Below are positions 11,973-23,100 of a stretch of 64,000 bases of DNA, piece after piece. Every line of letters begins with the position of its first letter. Position 1 is the first letter of the stretch. Under the pieces are notes generated by a model. That model searched no databases and was not told the origin of the DNA. It saw only the letters and a list, made by a program, of their open reading frames with translations. Location of the stretch: the NCBI GenBank assembly GCA_034664425.1, contig JAXDHR010000149.1, forward strand, positions 20,218 to 84,217, in the 5' to 3' direction. The translations under genes and the position numbers were made by a program. The stretch comes from DATBDM01 sp034664425. GTDB lineage: Bacteria > Actinomycetota > Thermoleophilia > Solirubrobacterales > Solirubrobacteraceae.

Positions 11973-13340
11973 ATGTCGACGCTCCCTCGCGTCTGCGTCA
12001 TCGGCGCCGGTTCCTCCGGCATCGCCGCGGCGAAGGCGCTCCACACCGCCGGGTTCGACTTCGACTGCCTCGACGCGTCCGACCGGGTCGGCGGCAACTG
12101 GGTGTTCCGCAACAGCAATGGGATGTCCTCGTCCTACCGCTCGCTGCACATCAACACCTCGCGCGAGCGGATGGAGTACTCCGACTTCCCGATGCCGAAG
12201 TCCTATCCCGACTTCCCGCATCACACCCACATCGCGCGCTACTTCGACGACTACGTGGACCACTTCGGCTTCCGCGACCGGATCACGTTCCGCACGCGCG
12301 TCGAGCACGCTTCGCGCGGCGCCGACGGGGTCTGGAACGTACGGCTCGACAACGGCGAGACGCGCGGCTACGACGCGCTGCTCGTCGCGAACGGCCATCA
12401 CTGGGATCCGCGCTGGCCCGAGCCGGCGTTCCCCGGAGCGGAGGTCTTCGCGGGCGAGCAGGTGCATTCGCACCATTACACCGGCGACGATCCCGGGCAG
12501 TTCCGCGACAAGCACGTCGTCGTGCTCGGCATGGGCAACTCGGCGATGGACATCGCGGTCGAGGCGTCCTTCACCGCCGCCTCGGTCCATCTCGCCGCCC
12601 GGCGCGGCGCGTGGGTGATCCCCAAGTACGTCTTCGGGCGCCCGCTCGATCAGATCTCCACGCGCGCGGGGGTCCCGTTCCGGGTGCGCCAGTTGACGAT
12701 GCAGGGCCTGATCCGGACGGCGGTCGGCGACATGGAGCGCTACGGGCTGCCCAAGCCCGACCACCGGCTGCTCGAGGCGCACCCGACCGTCTCCGACGAC
12801 ATCCTCTCGCGGATCGCCCACGGCGAGGTGACGCCGAAGCCGAACATCGCTCGGCTGACCGAACGCACCGTCGTCTTCGTCGACGGCAGCGAGGTCGAGG
12901 CGGACATCGTCGTCTACTGCACGGGCTACAAGGTCACCTTCCCCTTCTTCGACGAGGACTTCCTCGCGGCGCCCGACAACGTGCTGCCGCTCTACCGGCG
13001 CGTCTTCGAGCCGTCGATCGCCGGCCTCGCCTTCATCGGCCTGCTGCAGCCGATCGGGGCGATCATGCCGGTCGCCGAGGCGCAGTCGGCATGGGTCTGC
13101 GACCACCTCGCCGGGCGCTACGCGCTGCCGCCGGAACACGTCATGCGCGCGGACATCGAGCGCGAGCGGCGCCGCAACGACAAGCGCTACGTGGCGTCGA
13201 AGCGGCACACGATGCAGGTCGACTACGACGACTACATGGCCGCGCTCGAGCGCGAGCGCAAGGCCGGCGCGGCGCGCGCTGCGACAGTCGGCAACCGCCT
13301 GCCGGTGCCACTCCGGGCGGCCGCGGCGCAGCCGGCATGA
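11973..13340 (+). CDS. Flavin-containing monooxygenase (class B, FMO-like)
   Basis: A 455-residue flavoprotein that uses NADPH and O2 to oxygenate a soft nucleophile (N or S) or, in the related Baeyer-Villiger branch, a ketone. FAD site: IGAGSSG with Gly11, Gly13 and Gly16, then DRVGGNW. The FMO fingerprint FxGxxxHxxxY is exact (Phe159, Gly161, His165, Tyr169), which favours FMO and related class B enzymes. NADPH site: LGMGNSA (Gly186, Gly188). A VYCTGYK motif follows. ATG 11973 is chosen because the Rossmann fold starts immediately after it. The stop overlaps the TetR start (ATGA), so enzyme and regulator form one unit. Substrate unknown. Confidence 0.9.
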   Translation: MSTLPRVCVIGAGSSGIAAAKALHTAGFDFDCLDASDRVGGNWVFRNSNGMSSSYRSLHINTSRERMEYSDFPMPKSYPDFPHHTHIARYFDDYVDHFGFRDRITFRTRVEHASRGADGVWNVRLDNGETRGYDALLVANGHHWDPRWPEPAFPGAEVFAGEQVHSHHYTGDDPGQFRDKHVVVLGMGNSAMDIAVEASFTAASVHLAARRGAWVIPKYVFGRPLDQISTRAGVPFRVRQLTMQGLIRTAVGDMERYGLPKPDHRLLEAHPTVSDDILSRIAHGEVTPKPNIARLTERTVVFVDGSEVEADIVVYCTGYKVTFPFFDEDFLAAPDNVLPLYRRVFEPSIAGLAFIGLLQPIGAIMPVAEAQSAWVCDHLAGRYALPPEHVMRADIERERRRNDKRYVASKRHTMQVDYDDYMAALERERKAGAARAATVGNRLPVPLRAAAAQPA

Positions 13341-13942
13341 CGGCGCTGACGCCAACGGGCCGGCGGGCCGCCACCAAGGCCGCGAACCGCACGGCGATCC
13401 TCGCCGCGGCCAAGCAGGTGTTCGCCGCGTCCGGGTACGGCGGCGCGAGCGTGCGCGACATCGTGCGCCGGACCGAGCTCGCCTCGGGCACGTTCTACAA
13501 CTACTTCCCCGACAAGGCGTCGATCTTTCGCGCGCTCGTGGAGGAGGTCGGTGGGGAGGCGCGCCGGCGGGTCCGCGCCGCGCGCCAGGCGGCGTCCTCG
13601 GCGGAGGCGTTCGTGGCCGACGGCTACCGCGCGTACTTCGCGTTCATCGTCGAGGACCCGGCGACCTTCGCGTTCGTCGCGCGCAACGCGGAGACGATCC
13701 GCGAGCAGTTCGGCGACGCCGTCCTGCCGGCGAGCACCGAGGAGCTGCGGGAGGACCTCGAGACGGCGATCGCGGACGGCTCCCTGCCGGCTGTCGACGT
13801 CGACTACTGCGCTCACGCGATGACCGCCGTCGGGCTCGAGCTCGGGCAGCGGCTCGTCCTGCGCGACCCGCCCGATGTCGAGGGCGCGACGTCGTTCGCG
13901 ACCGCTCTGTTCCTCGGTGGGATACCTCGCGCCGGTCGTTGA
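13337..13942 (+). CDS. TetR/AcrR-family transcriptional regulator
   Basis: A 201-residue one-component regulator. The N-terminal DNA-binding domain (about residues 17-65) has the helix-turn-helix pattern GASVRDIVRRTELASGTFYN, then YFPDKASIFRAL. The rest is the variable helical ligand-binding and dimerisation domain. Its ATG overlaps the monooxygenase stop by 4 nt, so it most likely controls that operon in response to the enzyme's substrate or product, perhaps through the inverted repeat at 11938-11951. It also lies directly upstream of the giant gene, so regulation of that gene is possible but unproven. Confidence 0.9.
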   Translation: MTALTPTGRRAATKAANRTAILAAAKQVFAASGYGGASVRDIVRRTELASGTFYNYFPDKASIFRALVEEVGGEARRRVRAARQAASSAEAFVADGYRAYFAFIVEDPATFAFVARNAETIREQFGDAVLPASTEELREDLETAIADGSLPAVDVDYCAHAMTAVGLELGQRLVLRDPPDVEGATSFATALFLGGIPRAGR

Positions 13943-13961
13943 CGAGTTCTCATCCTGGCGC

Positions 13962-13973
13962 GTAAGCGCTTAC
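13962..13973. promoter_or_regulatory. Perfect 12-bp palindrome upstream of the giant gene
   Basis: GTAAGCGCTTAC is a perfect palindrome 20 nt after the TetR stop and about 34 nt upstream of a TANNNT hexamer (TAAACT, 14007-14012). Such a position suits a repressor or activator site for the giant gene. Its sequence differs from the inverted repeat before the monooxygenase gene, so the same TetR protein is unlikely to bind both. Confidence 0.45.
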
Positions 13974-14006
13974 TAGACGGATGTCTGATGGCCGTGGGCC
14001 GGCCAA

Positions 14007-14012
14007 TAAACT
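14007..14012 (+). promoter_or_regulatory. Possible -10 box (TAAACT) for the giant gene
   Basis: TAAACT lies in the most A+T-rich part of the 216-nt gap between tetR and the giant gene. If used, it gives a leader of about 140 nt to TTG 14159 or 235 nt to GTG 14255. That leader contains GGCCGATCGGGCC and an A8 run at 14123-14130. No good -35 box is seen, and a TACATT at 14155-14160 is an alternative. Confidence 0.3.
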
Positions 14013-14158
14013 CTCAACCCTCCCGTCGAGCCTGAGGCCGATCGGGCCACGAAAGACCTGCTCAGGGACATTTTGACGAGAAACGTTCCAACGTGGAGCG
14101 CCGCCGTCCCCGGCGATAGACGAAAAAAAACGCCCATTCGTTCGACTAGGGCCTTACA

Positions 14159-17100
14159 TTGGCCGCTGCACGTCGCGCCGGCACCCCTCCGCGACGTCTT
14201 GCCGCCACGCTCTTGCTCTCACGGACGACCACCGACCTCCCCGCCGCGTACGGCGTGCTCATCCCCTTGGCCCGAGGCCGGTGGGCGCGTGTGCTGGCTC
14301 TCGTCGGGATCGTGTTCATGTTCGGCTGGTACGCGATCCCTGCCGCCGAGGCGATCGCCGCGCAGCCCGCGCCGACCGGCGCGGCGCTGAACGTTCCGAC
14401 GTTCGGCTTCCCGGTGTTCGCGGCCCACGGCCGGGCCCGCGCGGCCGCCTTCAGTGGCGGCAACTCCCCGAAGCAGGCGCGCCGCGGCCACGCGTCGGCG
14501 GCACGGACCGCGTCCCGCGCGGCGGCCTCGACCACCCGCCCGGCGTCCGCGCAGCGGTCGGCGGCCAGCGGGACGCCGACGCGCAGCGTCCGCCGTGGCG
14601 CCGGGGCCGCCGGTGGACCGCAGACGGTGCCGGTGGTCGACGACAGCTGGGGTGGTGGGTCGTCCGCGGGCGGCGGCAAGTCCGCCGATCCGTTCGCCGA
14701 CGCGCCGACGATCGACGACGCTTCGGGTCCCGCCGCCACGCTCGCTCCGGTGCCGACCGCGCAGACGCCTCCGCCGGGCACGCAGACGACGACGACCGGG
14801 GTCTCGTCGAGCGGGGACGTCCCGGCCGGCTGCGACTCGACTACGCCGAACTTCTCGGGCATGACCCAGGACCAGATCGTCGCGTGCATCAACAAGCTGC
14901 TGGCCGATGCCTTCTCGCCCAAGGCCGGCTCGGACACGTCGAGCACGTCGACCTCGAACCCGACGACCTCGACCTCGACCTCGACGCCGAGCCCGAGCGC
15001 CCCCGTGGTGCAGCAGGCGCTGACCGCCGCGCCCCAGCAGCAGCAGCCAACCTCCGTCGCCGACCCGGCACCGGTCGCGGCCCCCGCGGCCGACGACACC
15101 GCCGCAGCCCCCGCCCCGGCGCCGACCGACGTCGCACCGGCGGCTGCGAGCAGCCAGCCCGCGCCCGATGCCGCAGCCGCGCCCGTCGCCGACGCCGGCG
15201 CGGCTCCGGCCGCGCCCGCCCCGACGCCCAGCGCAAGCGGTGAGCCGACCCCCGCCGCGGATGGCGCGGCCGCCGCCTCCCCCGACTCCGCCGTCGCCTC
15301 GCCCGACCCGGCGCCGGCCGCCGATCCGGCCCCGGCCAGCGCCCCCGCGGCGGACCCGGCTCCGGCCGCCGATCCGGCTCCCGCCGCCGATCCGGCTCCG
15401 GCCAGCGCCCCCGCGGCGGACCCGGCGCCGGCGCCGGCCGCACCGTCCCCCGCGCCCGTCCCGGCTTTCGCCGTCACCTCTCCGCCGGCTCCGGTCGCGG
15501 TGGCGGCGATCGCCATTGCGCCGGTCCAGACGGTCGTCTACCTGCCCCCGCCGCCCCCGCCGCCCGTCTCCTCGGCGCTGCTGAGCGTCGCGAGCGCGAC
15601 GCTCGCCGACATGACCGTCGCACCGAGCGACCTGCAGATCTCCGATCCCACCCAGCTCGCCGCGCCCGGCGCGCCCGTCATCCAGAACGCGCTCGCGCCG
15701 GCCACCACCGCCGGCAGCGACCAGTCCCTCGCGGACGGGACGCAGCAGGACTCCTCCGCGGTGGGCACGGACGGCGCCGCGACCTCGATCCTCGCAGTGG
15801 CGTCGCCGGCCCCGGCGACCCCGGACGACCACACGCCCTCGCTGCCCGGCCCGGATCCGGCCGGTACGCAGGCCATGGCGCCCGCGTCGGCGCCGAGCGC
15901 GCCTCGAAGCGCCCCCGATGCGCCGGGCGCGCTCGCCGACACGCCGGTCGCGCCCGTCGCGGGCGACAGCCCTGCCGACCTCACCACGATGTCCTCCGAC
16001 GCTCCGGCGGGCGACGTGATCGTCGCCGGCGCGCGCGGGCCCCCGCCCGCCGGCTCCACCCTGATCCTCGCGGCGCAGGGTGGCACGGTGACGCTGGGCG
16101 GCGCCCAGCTCACCTTCGCGCCCGGCGCCCTGCCGCACGACGCCTACGTGTCCCTCACCCTCGGGACCGCCGGTGCCGACGGCATCCAGCTCGCCTCGCC
16201 GGTCTACGACCTGCTCGCCGTCGACACGGTGACCGGGGAGTCGATCGAGACCTTCGCCACGCCTCCCGTGCTCACGATCGACACGGGTGCGACCCCGTCG
16301 CGGATCGTCTACCTCGATCCCCGGATCGGCGCGGTCGGCATCGCATCCTCGTTCGATCCCGCGACAGGCAGCGTCACGGCGAACCTGCCTCACTTCAGCT
16401 CCTACGCCGCGGCCGCGCTGACCGGGATCTTCGGGTTCCTCGCCGGTCAGCTCGCGAGCTACGTGTCCGGCAGCCACACCGTCACCGCCGGGAATCTCGA
16501 CCTGGGCGGCGTGCTCACGATCACGGCCCCGACCTTCACGCTGAGCGGGCTCGCGGTCAGCGGCTCCGGCTCGAGCGCAACCTACACGGGCAGCGTGACG
16601 ATCACCTCGGCCGGCGCGACGTTCGCCGCGGGTGCCGGCCTGGGCGGCACGATCGGCGCGATCACCGGCTCCTACGCGCTCGCCGGGCAGACCGCGATGG
16701 CCGGGACGCTCACCCTCGGCCTCACGAACGTCGCGCTCACGGTGACGGGCTTCGTCGCCGTCTCCGCCGGCTCCGCCATGATCGTCGCCGGCTTCGACGG
16801 CGGCACCACCGAGGTGCGGATCGGGGCGAGCGGCGCCTCCGCCTCGCTCGGCGCCGGCGGGCATCCCACCGCCTCGGTCGGCAGCGCGATCTTCGGGCTG
16901 GTGTCGCGCATCCCGGACAGCGGCAGCGCCGCGCTGGCGCTCGTCGCCAGCGGCGACGTCTCGATCACCGGCACGGCGGGCGACGTCTCGCTCGCGGGTA
17001 CGGGATGGCGCGCCAGCCTCAACCAGCTCGGCGACCTGTCGGGCGCGCCCGTCGCCGTCGAGACCGGCACCGGCACGGTCGTCGTCGGCGGCGCGGTCGG

Positions 17101-20100
17101 CGCGGCGTCCTTCTCGGGCGCTGCGACGCTGCACGCCGGCAGCCTCGGCACGCTCGCCGGCACGTTCGCGGTCAGCTACGACTCGAGCGCGCAGCGCCTG
17201 ACGCTGCAGGCCTCCGGCGTCTCCTCCGACGTCGGCGCGGGCGCGGCCGTCGCGAGCCTCCAGCACGGCGCGGGCACGCTGGTCGTCACGGCGGACGGCG
17301 CCGCGGGCTGGGCCCACGGCGACGTGACGCTCGCCGGCGTCCCGGGCGTCGCGCTGGCCGCCCCGCTCGACCTCGAGCTCAACACCACGAGCGGGACCCT
17401 CGCCGTCCCGGACGGCGCGGGCAGCCGGACCTACACCGGCTCGTTCCTGCGCCTCGCGGGCACGGCGACGATCTCGATCGCCGGGCTCGCCGAGCTCTCC
17501 GGCGCGGTGTCGCTCGCCGTCTCCGGCTCCACGGTCCAGGTCGGCGTGAGCGCGACGTCGCTCGCCGCCGCGCTGATCCTCTACGGGAACGGCACGGTCG
17601 CCGGCGCGGGCACCGCCGCGGTCGCGCTGCCGGTCTCGGTTCCGGGTCTGGCATTGACCGGCTCGGCGACACTGCAGGTCAACACCACCGGGGCCGCCGT
17701 CGCGAGCACCATCGTCAGCGTCGGGGGCACCCCGGTCACCGTGGCCTACACCGGCGCGGCGAAGGTCGCGAGCGCCTCGGGCGCCTTGAAGCTGACGACT
17801 CCGGTCGGCGACCTCGCCGGCACGTTCGCGCTCGCGGCCGACCTCGGCACGCGCGAGCTGACCGTGTCCGGCACGGCGATCGACCTCTTCCTCGGCGCCC
17901 GCGGCGCCACCGCGGCCGGCGACACCGGGCTCGAGATCGCCTCGGCCGCCCTCGCCGCGCTCGTCCGGCCCGACGGAGCCTACGCGCTGCGCGCCGGCGG
18001 TACCGCGACGCTGTCCAACGTCGGCGACCTGGCGCTCGGTGGCAGCTTCGCCGCCGAGGTCAACACGACCGGCGAGGACATCGCGCTGGACGGCACCGTC
18101 GTCGCTGCGGGGGCGCGCCGGCTCGCCGGCCAGGGTGTCACGCTGACGCTGCCCGGCGCCATCGTGGCCGGCGGCGACCTTGCCGTCGAGCGCTCGGTGA
18201 ACCCGGCGGACGGCACGAGCGAGCTCGTCGTGGGCGCTTCGAACCTCGCCGTGACGGTCGGCGACGCGACCGGCGTCCGCGTCACGGCCTCGGGCGCCGA
18301 CCTGCTGCTCGTGATCGGCGCCGACCACACGTACGCGCTGCAGGCCAGCGGCACGGCGGCCCTGCTCGGCATCTCGGGGCTGACGCTCGGCGGCGCCGTC
18401 ACGGTCTCGAGGAGCACGAGGACCGGCGACATGAGCCGCCAGATCGCCGTCGGCGGCGTCATGCGCACGCTCGACGTCGCCGCGGGGGCCAACCGCTTCG
18501 GCGGCGACCACGTGCAGCTCGGGGTGCTCGGGCAGACGCTCAGCGGCGGCTTCAGCTTCGCGACGTCGACGTCGGGCGTGGAGCTGTCGGTCACGCACGC
18601 GGCCATCGCGCTCGGCGGCGGCCTGGTCGACGCGGGTGGTGTCGCCGGCTCGCTGTCGCTCGACTCGGCGCAGAAGGCGCTGACCGCATCGATCACCGCG
18701 GCGTCGGTCACGTTCGCCGTCCCCGGGATGACCGCCACCGGCCCGGTGTCGGCCACGCTCGCCTACAGCGACAACGGCACCGCCGACGACGCGCTGGCGG
18801 TCACCGTGGGCGGGGCCGCCCCCGCCGCCCTCACCGTGGGGGGCGAGTCGCTCACGGGCACCTTCGGCTTCACCGGCGGCGCCGCGACGGTCACCGTGAG
18901 CGCCGCGAACGTCGGGCTCTCGTTCGGGACCTTCGTGGTCGTCACCGGCGGGGCCGGCTCGCTCACCCTCGCGCCCGACGGCGCCGCGGGGACGCTCACC
19001 GTCACCTCCGCCACGTTCACCGTGCCCACGCTGGTCACCGGCACCTTCGGCGCGACGCTCGCGATCAACACCCGGCCCGTCGCCGCCGGATCGCTGCCGG
19101 CCGGCCCGTTCGTGCGCGTCGAGCTCACGATCGCCGATGCGAGCAGGCTCACCGTCGGCGGCGGCAGCCTCTCCGGCAGCTTCGCCTTCGAGCGTCAGGC
19201 CGACGCCACCGGCACGCTGACGACGCTCGTCGGGCTCACGGGCGTCAAGGCCTGGCTGGGAAGCGACCCGTCGCCGACGCTCACCGACGGGCAGGGCGCG
19301 TTCGTGCTCACCGGGACGGGCGTCGCGGGCTACATCGCCGGGACGGCGGCGGTCTCCGGCAGCGGCTTCTCCGCCGGCGGCCGCGTCCTGCTGCGCGTGA
19401 ACACGACGGGCGGCGCGGTCTCGTCGACGCTCACCGTGGGTGGCGTGGCGCTGCCCATCGCCTTCACCGCGAGCGACGGGTCGCTGTTCGAGATCTCGAT
19501 CGCCGGGGGCTCGCTCGACATCGGCGGGGTCGTCACCGTCGAGGGCAACCTCACGTGGCGCACCGGCCAGACGCTTTCGTCTGCCTCCGGTGGTGGTACG
19601 GGCGACGTCTTCGGCGGCAGCGGACTGCGGGTCTTCATGGGCGACGGCCCGGCGACGCTCGCCGACGGCTCCGTGAACCCGCTCGCGCACGGCCTGCTGA
19701 TCTCCAACGCGACGCTCGGCCTCGTCAAGGCCGGCTCGGCCTACGCGCTCGACGCGGAGGGCGACGTCGCGCTGCTCGGCTTCCAGAGCGCCGCGCTCAC
19801 CGGTCGCGTCCACGTGCGGGTCAACACCTTCGCCCACGGGATCGGCGAGACCATCGCCGTCGCGGGCACGGACACGAGCGTCACCGTCACGTTCGACGCC
19901 ACGAACGAGACGGCTGGGACCAGCGCCTTCTCCTCCGCGAGCGGCACGGGCCTGCGGCTCGACGTGCTCGGGCAGACGATGAGCGGTGACTTCACCTTCG
20001 CGCGCAGCACGGGCGCCATCACGCTGACCGCCGCGCACGCCGGCTTCGTCCTCGCCGATCCGGGCGCCGGCCCGGGCGCGCGCGGACCCCCGCTCGCCCA

Positions 20101-23100
20101 AGTCAGCAACGCGAACGGCACGGTCGTCCTCTCATCCGCCGGCGTGGCCGGCGCCCTGGGCGGAACCGTCGCCCTCGGCATCGACGGCGTCTCGCTGTCG
20201 GCCGGGAGGTTCCTCGTGCTGATCAACACGACGACGGCCGCCGCGACCCTCGCCGACCCCGCGGACGCGACGAAGACCGTCGCCCTGCCCTCCGGCCCCT
20301 ACGTGCGCGTGGCGGCGACCGGGGCCACCCTCGCGATCGCCGGCCAGAGCCTGACCGGCGACTTCTCCTTCGAGCACGGCGCCGCGGCGACGCAGCTCGA
20401 GCTCGCCAACGTCACGACGGCGCTCGGCTCGCTCATCACCCTCCAGAACGGACACGGCGAGCTCACGGTCACCGCCGCCGGCGCCGCCGGCCGCTTCGCG
20501 ATCCAGGTGGCGACCAACGCGATCAGCGCCTTCTCGCTGTCGGCCGGCCTGTCCGTCGCGGTCAACACGACGCCCTCCGCGAGCGGCGACCTTCCCGCCG
20601 GCCCCTACGCGCGGGTCGAGGTCAGCGGCCTCGCCGTCAGCACCGGCTCCGGGACGCTCACGGCCGACCTCGCGTTCGAGAACGCCGGCGCCGTCGTGCG
20701 TGTCGCGATCGCCAACGGCGCGTTCGCCTTCGCGCCCGTCATCGCGCTCACCGGCGGGCACGGCTATGCGGTCCTGAGCGGGTCGGGCATCGCCGCCCAG
20801 CTGGGCGGGACGATCGTGCTCAGCGTCCCCGGGGTCACGCTCGACGGCGCCCTCACCCTCGCGGTCAACACGACGGGGTCGCACGCGACACAGGCCTTCA
20901 GCGTCGGCGGCGTCGCCACGACGCTGGACCTGGATCCCGGCACGAGCTTCGCCGCGACGGGCGCGAGCGCGGACGTCATGGGGCAGAGGCTCAGCGGCGA
21001 CTTCGCGATCTCGAGCAGCAACGGCACGACGACGATCGCCGTCGGGCACGCGGCGGTCTCCCTCGCCGACGGGCTCGCGACGCTCACGGGCGGGTCGGCG
21101 ACCTTCACGCTGAGCGCCGCCGGCATCAAGGGCACGGTGTCGGGGAAGGTCGCGTTCGCCGTCTCCGGCATCGCGTCCTCCGCGGACCTCACGGCCGACC
21201 TCGACACGACGGCCGCCGATCGCCACGTGCGCATCACAGGCGCGAGCGTCCACGTGACGGTCGCGGGCGCGGACCTGCAGGGCACCTTCTCGTTCGAGCG
21301 CCGCGTGGTGGCCGGCGCGTCCGTCGTCACGGTCGGCGTCTCGGACGCCGGGCTGAGCTTCGGCAGCTACGTCACCGTCATGGGTGCCGCGGGGCAGTTC
21401 GTCATCGGCGCCGGCGGCGTCGCGGGCCAGCTGGCGGCGACGGCCTCGGTGAGCGTGCCGACGCTGGCCTCGGTGACCGGCGCCGCCGTCGCCGTCCAGG
21501 TCAACACCACCGCGGCCGTGGTGAACGACACCGTGGAGGTCGCCGGAACCGCCACGACGCTCACGCTGCCGGCCGGTCCGTTCCTGCGCGTCCAGCTGGG
21601 AATCGCCGACGCCGGCGCGCTCGCACTGACCGCCGGATCGACCACCGTGGGCAAGCTCAGCGGCACGTTCCTGTTCCAGCAGCAGTCGCGCGCCGGCGTG
21701 ACCACGACGATCGTCGCCATGACCGGCGTGAAGGCCTGGGTGGGGGCGGCGACGACCCCCACGCTCACCAGCGGCGAGGGCGTCCTGCTGATCACCCCCA
21801 CGGGTCTCGCCGGCTACCTCTCGGGCCACCTCGAGGCCTCGGGCGGCGGCGTCTCGGCCAGTGGCAACGGACTCATCCGCGTCAACACGACCGGCGCCGC
21901 GGTCGACGAGGTCGTCTCGCTCGACGGGCGCGACATCCCGATCTCGTTCGGGGCCGCGGGCGGCCAGTCCGTCTTCGACGTCTCGGTCACGAACGCATCG
22001 ATCAACATCGCCAACGTCGTGACGATCGAAGGCGACGTCTCCTATACGACGGTCACGCTCTCGGCCGCCTCGGGCGGCGGGACCGCCAAGGTCTTCGCCG
22101 GCTCGGGCCTGAAGGTCTTCTTCGGCGACGGCCCGGCGACCCTCGCCGACGGGTCGCTGAACCCGCTGGCACGCGGGCTGCTGCTCGACGATGCGACGAT
22201 CGCGCTGATCAAGGTCGAGGGCGCGACGGACACCTACGCGCTGGACGCGCGCGGCACGGTCACGCTGCTCGGTTTCAGCGACGTCGCCGTCACGGGTCAG
22301 GTCCGGGTGCGCGTCAACGGCTTCGGCCACGCCATCGACGAGACGCTCAGCGTCCCGGGGACGGACTCGACGCTGCCCCTGAAGTTCCTGCCCACCGAGG
22401 TGCTCACCGGCGGCGCCGCGTTCTCCTCGGTCGGCGGCACCGGCCTCGACTTCCACGTGCTCGGGCAGACGCTGTCCGGCGACTTCGCCTTCTCGCGCGA
22501 CCAGACCGGCCTGCGCTTCGCTGCGACGCACGTCACGCTCGCCCTCGGCGGCGGCGACGGCACCAGCGCGCGCGGTCCTCCGGTCCTGCAGCTCACCGAT
22601 GGCGCCGGCGACGTGCGCCTCACCTCCGCCGGCGTGGCGGCCGCCTTCGGCGGCACCGTGACGGCCGGGCTTTACAGCGCGACGCTGCACGGGACGCTGC
22701 AGGTGCTCGTCAACACCACGACCGCCTCGGCCTCCGTGACGGATCCCGCCGACGCCACGAAGAGCCTCGCGCTGGCGGCCGGCCCGTACCTGCGCGTGAG
22801 CGGCACCGGCGTCGCGCTCACGATCGCCGGGCAGACGCTCTCCGGCGACCTCACCGTCGAGCAGCGCAGCGAGAACGGCGCGACGGTCACCCAGCTGGAC
22901 TTCGCGCACGTCACGCTCGCCCTCGGCCCCGACGCGTCGCACACCTACCTGAGCCTGACCGACGGGGCGGGCAGCCTGGTGGCCGGACCCGATGGGCTCG
23001 CCGGCCGCCTCAGCGCGCACGTCGCCTCGAACGCCATCGCCGGCCTCGCCCTCGGCGGCAGCGTCGCGATCGCCGTCAACACGGGGACGGCGGCGAGCGG

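Noticed and set aside
14073..14100. TTGACG at 14073 as -35 box of the giant gene
   Set aside because: The sequence 16-19 nt downstream has no A+T-rich -10 hexamer.
14123..14130. A8 run as part of a terminator or promoter element
   Set aside because: No G+C stem directly upstream on either strand that would make an intrinsic terminator, and no promoter boxes at fitting distance.
14159..14260. LEPR-XLL-type N-terminal motif, seen on some other giant bacterial repeat proteins
   Set aside because: The N-terminus has ATLLLSRTTTDL and a normal signal peptide, but no LEPRxLL sequence.
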